Notes under the pieces: generated by a model | What the model saw: the letters and a program-made list of their open reading frames with translations, nothing else | Databases searched by the model: none | What the model was told of the DNA's origin: nothing | Assembly: GCA_948146395.1 (NCBI GenBank) | Contig: OX411545.1 | Location: 16,109,526-16,173,525 of the forward strand | Origin: Fragum whitleyi | Taxonomy: Eukaryota > Mollusca > Bivalvia > Cardiida > Cardiidae | DNA length: 64,000 bases | Direction of reading: 5' to 3' | Made by a program: the position numbers and the translations under genes | Shown: piece by piece, positions 11,344 to 22,331 of the stretch | Layout: each line of letters starts with the position of its first letter | How positions within the stretch are numbered: the stretch's first letter is position 1

Positions 11344-11413
11344 GACGTTCCCCGTCTCTCTATCCATCCAAATTGAGGGAACATTCATCCTCAACAAGCT
11401 AACTAAAGCTTGT

Positions 11414-11466
11414 ACCTTCCCTCTGATGAGTTCTAATTTGAACGAAACCGGTCAGGGATAGAAGGT
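11414..11466 (+). ncRNA. Type I hammerhead ribozyme, copy 4
   Basis: Same sequence as copy 3, 1726 bp downstream. Cleavage at copies 3 and 4 would release a 1726-nt monomer with the 5'-OH and 2',3'-cyclic phosphate ends that can be ligated into a circle. Confidence 0.87.
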
Positions 11467-12540
11467 TGACAGTGCAAGCAGCATCTCTCTCTACTCAAGG
11501 AAACTAAAAGCAAGTCACCTTAGACTTAATCACTCGACTTATTCCCAGGGGAAAGTAATATAGCAGATGAAGCAGCTCTTCCCTAACAAGCTACAAAAGA
11601 AGCATGTCTCCTATAAGACTCGCTTGCTAACAGACTCTAGATGCTAGCATTAAGCATCACATTATTGTCTAGCAAAGTAAAAGCATTTAGTCTTCGGCAG
11701 ACTGTTTGCTTAAATAATTACAGAGCAAATCTTGCATCATCACCCACAGAAGCAGATCTCCGAGGACAAACAAGAACAAAGCATGTCTTGTAAGACATGC
11801 TTTTCTTGAACCTCACAGGACAAAGCATGTCCAACAACGAGAAAAACATCTCTCCAGAAGGCAAGTCAATCAACGAACATATCTCAAGTCTTGTGCAGCC
11901 ATTTTTTTCTTCTTGTCTTTACCTTTTACCAAGACTCGGGACTTGATCGTTCTCTTCACAAAGCGAGCATCCAACCAGTACCGGAAGCACACTTACACTT
12001 CAAGAAATGTGAAGTAAGACAAATCATATACTTATGACAACCTTTGTCATATTGGATATGAAGACCATCAATCAGTTGGAGACTGATGGTAACTATCGTG
12101 TGCATTAGCAGACAGATGAAACACTTACTCCTTCTCCACAGAGAAAGCAAAGATCCTTTTCGCATTGTCAATCAATGGCCAAAATGTGCATTGAATGTTT
12201 CTCATTCAAACTCTGTTCTTTTTCTTCTCCCTGTCATAGCCAATTTGTGCTTAGAATCCCTAACACCCATGGCTTTAATACCAAAGCCTCCGAGGACTAC
12301 ACATGTAGCCAATCACATCTTCGTGTTGGGATTGTTTAAAATAGAAAGAATCTATAACATGTTGCGAAAAGGCCCTTAGGCTCAAACAAGGCCCAGTGAA
12401 CAGCTAATTTCTGTCACTTAAACGGTGTACAAACAGTTACACTCAAACAGGGTTAACAAGATCCACTTCATAAACTCCTTCCGGTCAGGATTTGCATCCG
12501 AGCATAGCCTAGAGACCTGCAATCAGCCATCTTTTTTCTC

Positions 12541-12555
12541 AAATACAAAAAATAA
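12541..12555 (+). other. 15-bp target-site duplication, right copy
   Basis: Second AAATACAAAAAATAA, directly after the CTTTTTTCTC end of the right arm. Confidence 0.9.
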
Positions 12556-13142
12556 ACTTTTAGCTTGACTTATAATAATTTTACTCATAAAGGAGAACAA
12601 TTAAGCCAACTTTTGATAGAGTAAGCTCCAAACATAATCAAATTTGTCCATTTGACCTATAGCTGATATCTTAATTGACCTGTGTGAATCAAAAATTACT
12701 TTCTTCTCAGATTTAATTATGAAACCAATCCATAAATGTAGAAGATATGCTCTGGACAAAGACAATTTCTTATTTGACCTTCAGCAATGACTTTTGATAA
12801 TTCTTGAGTATTTCAAACAAATGTTTGCATGACATTTGCACTAATCAAGAAGAAAAACTTAGCTAAATTATTGTGAATTTAAGCTGTAAATGGAAAATAT
12901 ATGACCTGGACAAAAAAAGGTGACCCACACATTGACACACCCACACACCCATCCACTCATAAACACTCACACAAACAAAGACATGGACTCGCACTCACAC
13001 AAGGACAAAGTCACTCTATTGCCTTTGCACTATTTCTTTCGGGGGGTCCTCAGATTACAAGATATCCGACTGCTCAGCTGTATGCAAACAGCAAGTTAAT
13101 ACCATTGACTATGTGACAATTCAATTTTCATAAATTTGAACT
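12556..13142. other. Flanking AT-rich DNA with a CA-rich patch
   Basis: No gene or element recognised. 12925-13010 is rich in CACACA/CACTCA. The 71-codon frame at 12901 merely reads through that low-complexity patch. Confidence 0.5.
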
Positions 13143-13386
13143 GGGCCCGAGGTTATAAAAGTTTTCTAAGGGCTCAACTGGGAATTTTCTCAATTTTTAA
13201 ATTCAAATAAATGTATGAAAATAAAAGATGATATTAATAAGGTGTTATTCATTACAACTTATTAATATTATTTTTTTAAGTTTATACATTAAATGAGTAT
13301 TAAAACAGAATTACGGCTTTAATCTCAAATTGAAATTTGAGAAAATTTTGAATTGAGAATGAGAAAAGTTTTATAACCTAGGGCCC
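13143..13386 (+). mobile_element. 244-bp MITE with GGGCCC termini (family G), copy 1
   Basis: Inverted ends GGGCCCGAGGTTATAAAA and TTTTATAACCTAGGGCCC, each followed by an AAGTTTTCT-like extension. Internal AT-rich palindrome around TTATTAATATTAT. A second 244-bp copy lies in opposite orientation at 43111-43354, fixing both boundaries. Confidence 0.85.
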
Positions 13387-14652
13387 AGATGATGATGTTG
13401 TAGCAACATAGTATACTTATTGACTTACAGTCTTGACCAAGGCGGTACATTTTGCACTTTATATCCACATGGTCTCTTTTTGCATGGCATATCATATATT
13501 ACAAAACAAAGTTTGTTGAACCTGTAAGTTAGTCAAATATATTTCATCGCGAAAAATCTGGTAGCAAGTAAATGATTTCTCAGAAGAAAATTCAATATGT
13601 TTCCTTTCAAGAAGCGAAAAAGAAATATTTCAGTAGTCAGCTTTCCCTGTGTATGACAAATTCACTCAATCATCGTTGCCATTTTCCTGGCCAAAAAAGA
13701 TCATTTCTTCCATTGTCAGAAACTCCCTTGATAAATATTTAAGTATTTTGACAGTCATATAAGTTCCTTATCTTTTCCCTTTCAATATGTTACCAGAACT
13801 AAATATTGTAATTTAATTTTGATGGGTCAATGGAAAACTATTGTAAGTACCAATGAAATATTTTTAACTTTTTAGCATGTTTTATTGTTTAGTCCATAAA
13901 TTCATCATCATATGAACTCCGTATATTCGGCAGAAACTTTGCTTGAGCTTGTAAAAGCTTTGAGTATAGTCCCTTGCAATTATGTAGACACTTAATGCAA
14001 GAGAGCTACATGAACAAAATAATAATGAAAGTTCCATCAAAATATATGAAATATTATAAAATCCTTAATATTAGTTTAAGGGCTAATTGCTTTGCCTGTG
14101 TCAATTAATCTTATCCACAACACAACAAGTTTGGCTTCTTTTCAAGGTCGTGAGAAAATGTAATTAATAAAGCTACCAAACAGGCACGCTTAAAGTACGA
14201 CCTAATTAACCTCGGTTGACAAATGACGCCCTAGTTCATGATCATTCCTGATCGTAAATCGAGTTTTCCTGTAGTGTGTCTAAATATACAGAAATATCCA
14301 ATTATAGATAGAATAGACTCAGGTCCAATCAAAGATGTAACCATGTCCTCCAAAAGATGCCTGAACGTAATATCGTTTCAATTATGGGAGTATTTACTGA
14401 GACCTTTTGAGGGGTCAATGCATAAAATTATTGAAATTGCCAGGATTTATGACACTTTCAATGTAGTTTTGGACAATAATATCTAAATTTCAGTTTTATG
14501 ATTTATTTACCATTAAAAAGCATAAGATCCTGCTCTATCAAACTATTACTTTTTTCTTGCCGATTGAGTACTAATTAGTAGACAAGAATTTGCAATCGCA
14601 TTTGCTCATGTAATCTATAACACCTTCTTGCCAAATTAGATAACATTTCAAA
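13387..14652. other. Mostly unique sequence with foldback remnants
   Basis: Half-copies of family H foldbacks occur near 13824-13860 and 14409-14445 (GGTCAATGGAAAACTATTG and GGTCAATGCATAAAATTATTG). No convincing gene; the 82-codon frame at 14238 runs into one remnant. Confidence 0.5.
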
Positions 14653-15693
14653 CAAGAGGACCCAGAGGGCCCTAAATCGCTCACCTGATATTTCAATTAA
14701 ATTATCATTAAGACTCCTTTTCCTGTGATATGGCATGAACCTTCCCATTTTCAATAGAGTTCATTCTTGTGACCTGGCAAACATTTTGACCACGTTGCAT
14801 GAAGATTGGACCATATTTTAGGGGTCTAGAGCTCTTACAAGAAAATTGTCATTAAGGCCCCTTTTCCTGTGATATGGCACAGATACTTCCCATTTTCAAA
14901 AGAGTTCATCCTCTTGACCTAACAAACATTCTGACCAAGTTTCATGATGTGGGACCATATTTGTGGCTTCTAGAGTGTAAACAAAAAAAATGTCATTAAG
15001 GCCCCTTTTCCCGTGATATGGCACTCATCCTTCCCATTTTCAATAGAGTTCATCCTCATGACCTAACAAACATTCTGACAAAGTTTCATGAAGTCATTGG
15101 ACCATATTTGTGGCTTCTAAAGTGTAAGCGAGAAGTTTGTCATTAAGGCCCCTTTTCCCGTGATATGGTACAGATCCTTTCCATTTTAGCAATTTTTACA
15201 AGGAAACACCCAAGGAATATTTATGCCAAGTTTGGTTGATTTTGACTCATAAGTTTAGGAGATGTCGCTTAAAGAAATTGTTAACAAAAATGTCATTGAG
15301 GCCCCTTTTCCCATGATATGGCACTCATCCTTCCCATTTTCAATAGAGTTCATCCTAATCACCTAACAATCATGCTGAAAAGGTCCATGAAGATTGGACC
15401 ATAATTGTGGCTTCTAGAGTGCAAACAAGAAATTTGTCATTAAGGCCCCTTTTCCTGTGATATGGCACAGATCCTTTCCATTTTAGCAATTTTTACAAGG
15501 GACCATCCAAGGAATATTTCTGCCAAGTTTGGTTGATTTTGACTCAGTAGTTTAGGAGATGTCGTTTAAAGAAAATGTTGATGCCGTGACAGACAGACGG
15601 ACAGACAGCCAGAAGGACAGATGGACAGATGGACACCGGACATTGATAGATCACATTAGCTCCCTTGAGCACTTCATGCTCAGTTGAGCTAAA
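14653..15693 (+). mobile_element. Pearl/CvA-like non-autonomous element A
   Basis: Head CAAGAGGACCCAGAGGGCCC...CGCTCACCTGA, then repeated blocks with TCATTAAGGCCCCTTTTCC and TGATATGGCAC at ~160-bp spacing, then a GACAGACGG-type tract (15585-15645), then the tail CCTTGAGCACTTCATGCTCA...GAGCTAAA. Head and tail carry inverted GCTCACCTGAG-like sequence. Tandem core plus tetranucleotide tract is the architecture of bivalve pearl/CvA elements, later grouped with non-autonomous Helentrons; that assignment is by resemblance. Confidence 0.7.
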
Positions 15694-15794
15694 TAGCTAT
15701 CAAAGCTAGCCTCAGCACTGGCACTAATGTATTGAGATATATTTAATAGAGTATATTGAATGAGTGGTCACATAATACCAAAGTTTTTTCATGA

Positions 15795-17153
15795 GTCATC
15801 TTCAAGTAAACTCATAACTTGTCAACCATGTTATTAACACCAGAGATTGTCTGATGTACATTTAGGGTGGATTTAAAAGAAACAGACTTTAATTTACTCC
15901 TACAGCAATTTGATTTTCTTTTTAATTGCAAACATAGTTATTGATGGAATTGAATTCTTTTAAAAAGTTAAGTAGACCTAAACCTTAAGAATATCCCTAC
16001 CAAGTTTAAGATATGCCCAATAGTTTAGGCAAAAATTAACCTTCTCTGAGATTTTTGGCAATATTTTGACATTTCTAATGCCATGGAAACCAGACATTTT
16101 GACTGAATAAAAATTATTTTTACAATTTTGGTAGAGTTTCATCCAAAGAATATCCCTACCAAGTTTCAGCTTATTTAGCCTAGTGGTTTAGGAATAGAAG
16201 ATTTTTTTCTAAGATTTTCAGCAACTTTCCGCCATTTTTCAGCCTTTCTGTTACCATGCAAACCAGAGTTTTTGATGAATTTCAATTCTTTCAACAACTT
16301 TAGAGGAACTTCACATAAGGAACATCCTTGCCAAGTAACAGCTTGATTGGCCTAGTGGTTGAGAAGGAGAAGATTTTTTTCTAACATTTTCGGCCATTTT
16401 TGGCCATTTTTCAACTTTTCTGTTTCCATGGAAACCAGAATTATGATGAATTTAAATTCTTTTAACAACTTTAGAAAAGCTTCTTCCATAGAAACATCTC
16501 TGCTCAGTTTCAGCTTGATTGGTCCAGTGGTTGAGAAGGAGAAGATTTTTTCAAAGATTTTCAGCAATTTTCGGCCATTTTTTTACCTTTCAGGTACCAT
16601 GGAAACCAGAGTTTTTGATGAAATTTAATTCTTTTAAACACTTTTGAAGAGCTTGACAAAGGAACATCTCTGCTAAGTTTAAGCTTGATTGGTCAAGAGT
16701 TTTAGGAGTAGAAGAATTTTTCTAAGATTTTCAGCAATTTTAGGCAATTTTTCATCCTTTCCGTTACCATGGAAACCAGAGTTTTTGATGAAATTAAAGT
16801 CTTTAAACAACTTTTGAAGAGCTTCACCCAAGGTGCATCTCTGCCAAGTTTCAGCTTGATTTGCCCAGTGGTTTGGGAGGAGAAGAAATTTTTCTGAGAT
16901 TTTCGCGATTTTCAGTCTTTCTGTTACCATGGCAACCAGAGTTATTTATAGAATTAAATTCTTTTAACAACTTTTGAAGAGCTGCACCCAAAGAACATCC
17001 CTGCCATTTTCAGCTTGATTGGCCAAGTGATTTAGGAGGAGAAGATGTTTAAAGAAATTGTTGACAGACCGACGGACAGACAGACGGACAGACAGACGGA
17101 TGGTGAGTGATCACAATAGCTCACCTTGAGCACTTTGTGCTCAGGTGAGCTAA
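15795..17153 (+). mobile_element. Pearl-like element B with ~165-bp core repeats
   Basis: Homologous to element C (30171-31410) from CTCATAACTTGTCAACCATG onward but lacking the head. About seven core repeats share CCAAGTTTCAGCTTGATTGG and TTACCATGGAAACCAGAG. Then come a GACGGACAGACAGACGG tract (17070-17102) and the tail CACCTTGAGCACTTTGTGC. Frames of 71-89 codons here follow the repeats on both strands and are not genes. Confidence 0.72.
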
Positions 17154-17640
17154 TAAAAACAAGGCTGCAGCAAGTATTTACCTGTTTCAGATGAAAAGCT
17201 TAATTAATTTGGTATTTTATGAGTTTGATATTCTATTTATAATATGAATCAATGTAATGAGAAAAATAAACTATATTTTTGAAACTGAAAAAATTGAAAT
17301 TGAACATTGAACATTTTTCACGTAACTAATAGAACCTTTTTGAAATGACGTCATCACATCCACAAATTAGTCAATTTCAAGGAGACACAAAAGCGTTGCT
17401 TACGCTCTGAGCTCATTTGCGTAGTTATTCCACTAGTGCAATAACACCAGTGTAATATCAAAAATTATTCAACAGTGTAATTTCATTTAATTAATTTGAC
17501 AAATTAATTTCTTCTTTCATAGTTAAAAAGAAAGAGATGAATATTCATTATTTCAGATCTTAATCATGCATGTAATTATATTTAAAGTCTTGGAGACTGC
17601 TTAAGTATGCGGTAAAGCAGAGTTATTGAATTTAATATCA
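17154..17640. other. No recognised feature
   Basis: AT-rich, no long frames, no clear repeat. Confidence 0.5.
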
Positions 17641-17730
17641 GGATGAGTCTGCCCAACAAAGCAAGCTGATCCTTGTCTTAACCTGACCTATCAAAAACAG
17701 GACTATTCCAGGCTGAGCTAGACAATAGTG

Positions 17731-17979
17731 TTAACCCTTATCATGCTGAATAAATTTTGGCTACAAATTTGCTTCAAAATCAAAGGGCAAAAAGCACTGA
17801 AAGTACCAACTGTAGGTCAAGTTTTTTTTTTAATAACAAAATATATTGACAGTCCTGGTTTGAAAGTGAGAAACAAGTGGTGTAGATCAACATCAGACTG
17901 CACATTATGTGCAGGCTGATGTTTGTCTATAGCTCTTACCAAAGCAGAAATATTCCAGGTTCAGCATGACAAGAGTTAA
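17731..17979 (-). mobile_element. piggyBac-like MITE family 2
   Basis: Begins TTAACCCTTATCATGCTGAA and ends CAGCATGACAAGAGTTAA, with an internal CTGCACATTATGTGCAG palindrome. TTAA plus CCCTT-type inverted ends suggest piggyBac mobilisation. Related copies: 23484, 26049, 26387, 28900, 36530, 53858, 56159. Confidence 0.75.
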
Positions 17980-17980
17980 T

Positions 17981-19045
17981 CTTGTATTTATGCCTGATAA
18001 TTCCTTGTGTCTGTAATTCCAAAGGTGGTTAATCATTTATACCATTGTCTGATATTCCACCTACACATAGTCAAATCTTAACTGACAGTTGATTTCTTGG
18101 TGGGATTTCATGTCTTCACTTTGAACAAGAATACTAAACTTTTAACACTTGTAATTCTGAATAAAACTTTTAATGCAATGTTATTGAAGTTAATACTAGG
18201 ATGAGACTGCCCAACAATGCGAGCTGATCTTTGTCTTAAACAGGACTATTTAAGGTTAAGCTAGACAAAAGTGTTAATCTTGCGTTTGTGCCTGATAATT
18301 CCTTGTGTCTGTAATTCTGATGGTGGTTAATCATTTATACCATTGTCTGATATTCCACCCACACATTAATTGTCAATCATTGATTGTAATCTAAACTGTC
18401 GGTTGATTTCTTGGTGGGATTTCATGTCTTCACTTTGTACAAGTATATAAAATGATCAAGATAATCCCGTACATGCCTTACAATGCAAGCTAATCTTTGT
18501 CTTAAACAGGACTATTCAAGGCTAAGCTAGACAATAGTGTTAATCTTGTGTTTGCGCCTGATAATTTCTTGTGTCTGTAATTCCGATGGTGGCTAATCAT
18601 TTATACTATTGTCTGATATTCCACCCACACATTGTCAAACATTATGATTGTAATCTTAACTGTCGGTTGATTTCTTGGTGGGATTTCATGTCTTCACTTT
18701 GAACAAGAATATAAAACTTTTAACACTTGTAATTCTGAATAAAACTTTTAATGCAATGTTATTGAAATTAATACTAGGATGAGACTGCCCAACAATGCGA
18801 GCTGATCTTTGTCTTTAACAGGACTATTTAAGGTTAAGCTAGACAAAAGTGTTAATCTTGCGTTTGTGCCTGATAATTTCTTGTGTCTGTAATTCTGATG
18901 GTGGTTAATCATTTATACCATTGTCTGATATTCCACCCACACATTGTCAAACATTATGATTGTAATCTTAACTGTCGGATGATTTCTTGGTGGGATTTCA
19001 TGTCTTCACTTTGTACAAGAGTATAAAATGATCAAGATAATCACA
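17981..19045 (+). repeat. Four tandem copies of a ~270-310 bp repeat
   Basis: CTTGYRTTTRYGCCTGATAAT begins at 17981, 18279, 18545 and 18857. Each unit contains ATCATTTATACCATTGTCTG, TTGATTTCTTGGTGGGATTT and, in the longer copies, a fragment reading GCCCAACAATGCGAGCTGAT. Unit length varies through internal indels. Confidence 0.85.
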
Positions 19046-19046
19046 T

Positions 19047-19151
19047 ATAGATCCACAAGTTTAAGTGAGTGATCAAAGGTCAGTTTTGTCTTTACCTGTA
19101 TAGACAAAATAGACCTTTGATCATTTACTCTAAATTGTGGAACTATATATA
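19047..19151. repeat. 105-bp near-palindrome
   Basis: Arms of ~48 bp centred near 19099; the inner parts GATCAAAGGTC and GACCTTTGATC pair perfectly, the outer parts with some mismatches. Foldback element of unknown family. Confidence 0.75.
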
Positions 19152-19167
19152 TGATCTTTACCAAAAC

Positions 19168-19330
19168 TTTTAACCCTTTTCATGCTAAATACAACACTGA
19201 CTTGTATCCACTATTTATCTGAAAAGTAAACCATCTTACAATTGGAATAATTGCGGAAAAAAAGAAATTGCTTGTAACAAGCAATTTCTTCTTTCTGCAA
19301 TGTTCTTCCTAATATGAAAGAAAAAACTGC
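19168..19330 (+). mobile_element. Diverged family-1 MITE
   Basis: Starts TTTTAACCCTTTTCATGCT and contains the GAAATTGCTTGTAACAAGCAA hairpin at about 19261-19294. Termini are degraded. Confidence 0.5.
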
Positions 19331-19689
19331 TTTTTAGCTAGGACTCCTTAACATCGTAAAATAGCCGAGAGTCTGCTTTATTAGGCTCCTTACTCACAGA
19401 AGTTGAACCCTGTTAAATTTCCTGATTTTGTGGCTTGTATATTAATCCACTATATTGTAGAAGTTGTTGCACAACTTTGGTAAGAATATATTTCAACAAA
19501 AGAAAACTTCTTCAGGGAATAGTTGGCTGTCTGCGAGATCTCTATTCAATAAAGAAATGTCATCTAAATTGAATAGGAATGTACTTATATGACAGCTCTG
19601 TTTTCTGCAGAGTAGATAATCATCTAGCTCTAAAACTGGACATTAAGGAGAATAGGAACACCATCACATTAACCAAATAACACAAAACT

Positions 19690-20345
19690 AGAAAGCCATG
19701 AATGGCTTGTGTCGCTCCACAGGCTTGAAATTCTTATAAAAACAAATAAATGTTTTGACTAGATTTTTCGATATTTGGGGTTCTACTGATGTTGAAAATG
19801 ATTTAAAAGTTTCAACTATATAACAAATAGAGAAATGACCTCCACTCTAAAAAGACATATTTTTCATCAAATCAAATAATTTTTGGCTGCATGATAATGG
19901 GTCACCCAAAGATAATACCAAAAATGTTTGATTGATATCCATCCGTAATATTCTAAGAAAATGATTTTCATAGTTAGCACTATTCAACATATTGAGAAAT
20001 GAACTCCGCCCATAAAATACATATTTTTCATCCAATCAAAATAATTTTTGGAACACTGATAAAGGGTCACTCATGGATCATTCCAGTGAAATTTGGTTGA
20101 TATCCAAAAATTAGATTCTGAAAAATAACTTTCAAATTTTCCACTATATGACATATAGAGAAACGACCTCTGCCTATAAAATGCATATTTTTCATCCGAT
20201 CACAATGATTTTTGGTAGACTGATAAAGGGTCACTCAAGGATCATTCCAAAGAAATTTGGTTGATATCCATCAGTTACATTCTGAGAAAATGATTTTCAA
20301 AGTTTCCACTGTATAACATATAGAGAATTTACCTCCACCCATAAA
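19690..20345 (+). mobile_element. Pearl-like element J1, left part
   Basis: Head TTGTGTCGCTCCACAGGCTTG, then core repeats with GAGAAATGACCTCC at 19831, 19992, 20158 and 20323 (~161-166 bp). Interrupted at 20346 by the CACTA-like insertion and resuming at 22332. The uninterrupted paralogue is 61850-62910. Confidence 0.75.
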
Positions 20346-22331
20346 CACTCATTCTCACGAGAATTGGGATTTTGGTGTCGCCGCATTTTTAAAAGCCTAA
20401 AATAAATTTTATGTGATCGTTTGGTGCTTAATTTGATAGACCTCCATGAACTTAGTTTATGCACACTAAGAAAATGATCATGGTTGACGTTTCGGAGACA
20501 AGAGATTTGTTTATATGTGCATTTTGTAATATTCGATACTGTCGCTTTTTCATTTGATGATTTTGGCTCGTACACTAAGCCGAGGTGCCTATTTTCAGAA
20601 CAAAGATATTCTTTCAAACATAAGGCACACATGTCCTTTACCTCTAGAAAACGCGCCGTGCACCGCATGGGCCAATTTTAATAATTATTGAGCCAAAACC
20701 TGGTGTCGCCGAAAAAAGCAAAAATGAAGTAATCTTCGATTCCGAGACTTTGAAGGGGCTAATTTGATGGAATAAAGCCTAAAAATTGAGCCATTTCTTT
20801 TTCTTAGCATGCTGAATTTATGCTTAAAAAATAATGCGTTTTAATAATAATAAAGAAATTGACACAGAATTCCTTAAACCAGTTCATTCAGACAAGGGGT
20901 CTTCTTGCAAACAACTAATGTAATCTTCGATACTAGGTTTTTCAATACGTTCCACAACAAAATCATAACGTTTGAGATCATTAAAACATGTAACATAACC
21001 AGTATAAACAATTCACATTTAGAAATGTTGCATACAGCGTTCAGTGGGTTAATTATGCTGTAAAGCGGTGCGTTTTGTAATCATCGAGACCGTAATATTC
21101 GATACCAAATTTAAATACCTACGAAAAACTTTAACCGAAACACATGAATAGACCAGATATCCGTTCCTATGGTACCAAAAAATACAAAACAACATTTCTA
21201 TGATGGGTAAACCTAATTTCCTACCTTTAAATGCTGCAAGAATAACTTTTTGTAACCTTCGAGACCGTGTGAATATATTTCATTCCAATTGGTATTTCAC
21301 GGTGGTACAATTATTATTTGTTTTTAATCGGCATTCTTAGTCTTGAGAAATAAAAGTTTGACCCGACCATCATTACATTTTACACTTTAGCATGTTTGAG
21401 AAACTGTAATCTTCGATACCGTGAAAAGTGGGCAGAAAATACGATGCTTAAAGTGATGACAAGTCTTTGTGAGTGGGTCAACCCCGATGTGCGATATGCA
21501 TTAGTATTCAACCATAAAGAAGTTAATTTGCGTTTTATATTTAAAGAAATTTTGATGTTTAAAAGGTAACTTGCCAATGCTTTTTATATTCAGATTATCT
21601 CACCTTTTTGAAAGAGACTAGATACCTAAAACCATTTATTTCAAAGCTTCAGATAATTTTTCAACCAAGCATGGTTTTATATACGATTTAACAGTTTTTT
21701 GGGCTATGGGTCATCATTTAAACTGCACTCGATAAATCATGAGTAATCTTCGACACAATATACCTTATTCGAGCATTCAAACAGAGAATCACAATTTTGC
21801 AATGAAAAAGAAGGTAAATTCATTATTTTTATTTGATACGTATTCCAGTTGATTTTTCGACGAACTTAAACTTTAGAATGTTATCGTGCACTTTGAAAAT
21901 AAAAGTGAAAGTCGGTGTAAAATTAAAAAATCTATATTTGAAAAGGTCTGTCACCGACACACATTCTAATATCGGAGAAATATCCGTTTCCTGAAAGTGA
22001 ATAGAACTGCAAACATATTAATGTGCAGAAAAAACATATTTGGTTTGAAAGAGAATCAAAGCAAAAGATAAAAATTCTTTTTAAGTTTTTTACTTTGATA
22101 TTACTGCGGCAAGGGTACAAGTAACGAATATTACTTGATGAAAAATGCCAAAATAAGACAGTCACGCGTTGCTTAATAACATTTTTTCCTCTCGGACGTA
22201 GAATAAAAAATTTCACATCAATATAGGTTGATGTTTACTTCATCTGATTTTCGAAAAAATAGAGCAGTACTAAGATTTTCATTTTTTGATTTTTTAGAAT
22301 CCCAAAATCCCAATTCTCGTGAGAATGAGTG
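20346..22331. mobile_element. CACTA-like DNA transposon, non-autonomous, 1986 bp
   Basis: Perfect 30-bp terminal inverted repeats start CACTCATTCTCACGAGAATT (20346-20375 and 22302-22331). Relative to the core repeat of the host element (CATAAAATGCATATTTT), the join has three extra A, consistent with a 3-bp AAA target duplication. CACT- ends and 2-3 bp duplications are typical of CACTA/EnSpm elements. About eight GTAATCTTCGATACC-like motifs are scattered inside (20526, 20729, 20920, 21077, 21092, 21252, 21406, 21743), as expected for transposase-binding repeats. No transposase frame remains; the 123-codon minus frame at 20297-20668 crosses the left TIR into the host element and is accidental. 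Confidence 0.8.

Larger units (their letters stand above)
5151..12540. mobile_element. Hammerhead-ribozyme retroelement, inverted concatemer of a 1725-bp unit
   Basis: Two arms meet head to head at 8334/8335. The left arm is ~1.85 units, sense on minus; the right is ~2.44 units, sense on plus. Period is 1725 bp (1726 in the last copy). Every full unit holds, in sense order, four pairs of CCGGCACC, a TATATATA box, a type I hammerhead ribozyme, and a long hairpin-rich stretch. Both outer ends are sense 3' ends at CAGCCATYTTTTTTCTYC, next to the 15-bp duplication. No reverse transcriptase, endonuclease or integrase is present and the longest sense frame is 97 codons, so the element is non-autonomous. 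Retrozymes and Penelope-like elements are the known retroelements with hammerheads; described animal retrozymes are several-fold shorter, so the class here is inferred. An assembly artefact is possible but is argued against by the matching duplication. Confidence 0.82.
8335..12540 (+). mobile_element. Right arm: ~2.44 units, sense on plus
   Basis: The sense 5' end lies at 8335, inside the 11-bp-arm hairpin that is complete at 10053-10076. Unit boundaries follow 8461, 10186 and 11912. The 3' end at 12540 follows CAGCCATCTTTTTTCTC, the second of two similar motifs in the unit, so left and right arms end at different but related sites. One unit carries an extra T in a T-run near 10820. Confidence 0.85.

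Noticed and set aside
5151..12540. LTR retrotransposon or DIRS interpretation of the inverted tandem units
   Set aside because: No TG...CA ends, primer-binding site, polypurine tract or pol domain; a 15-bp duplication is too long for LTR integration, and hammerheads are typical of retrozymes and Penelope-like elements.
16359..16930. Overlapping 71-89 codon frames on both strands
   Set aside because: They are repeat-length artefacts of the ~165-bp core of pearl-like element B.
20297..20668. 123-codon minus-strand frame, the longest in the window
   Set aside because: It runs from the CACTA-like element through its TIR into the host pearl-like element, so it spans two unrelated DNAs. The CALC motif alone does not make a zinc finger.
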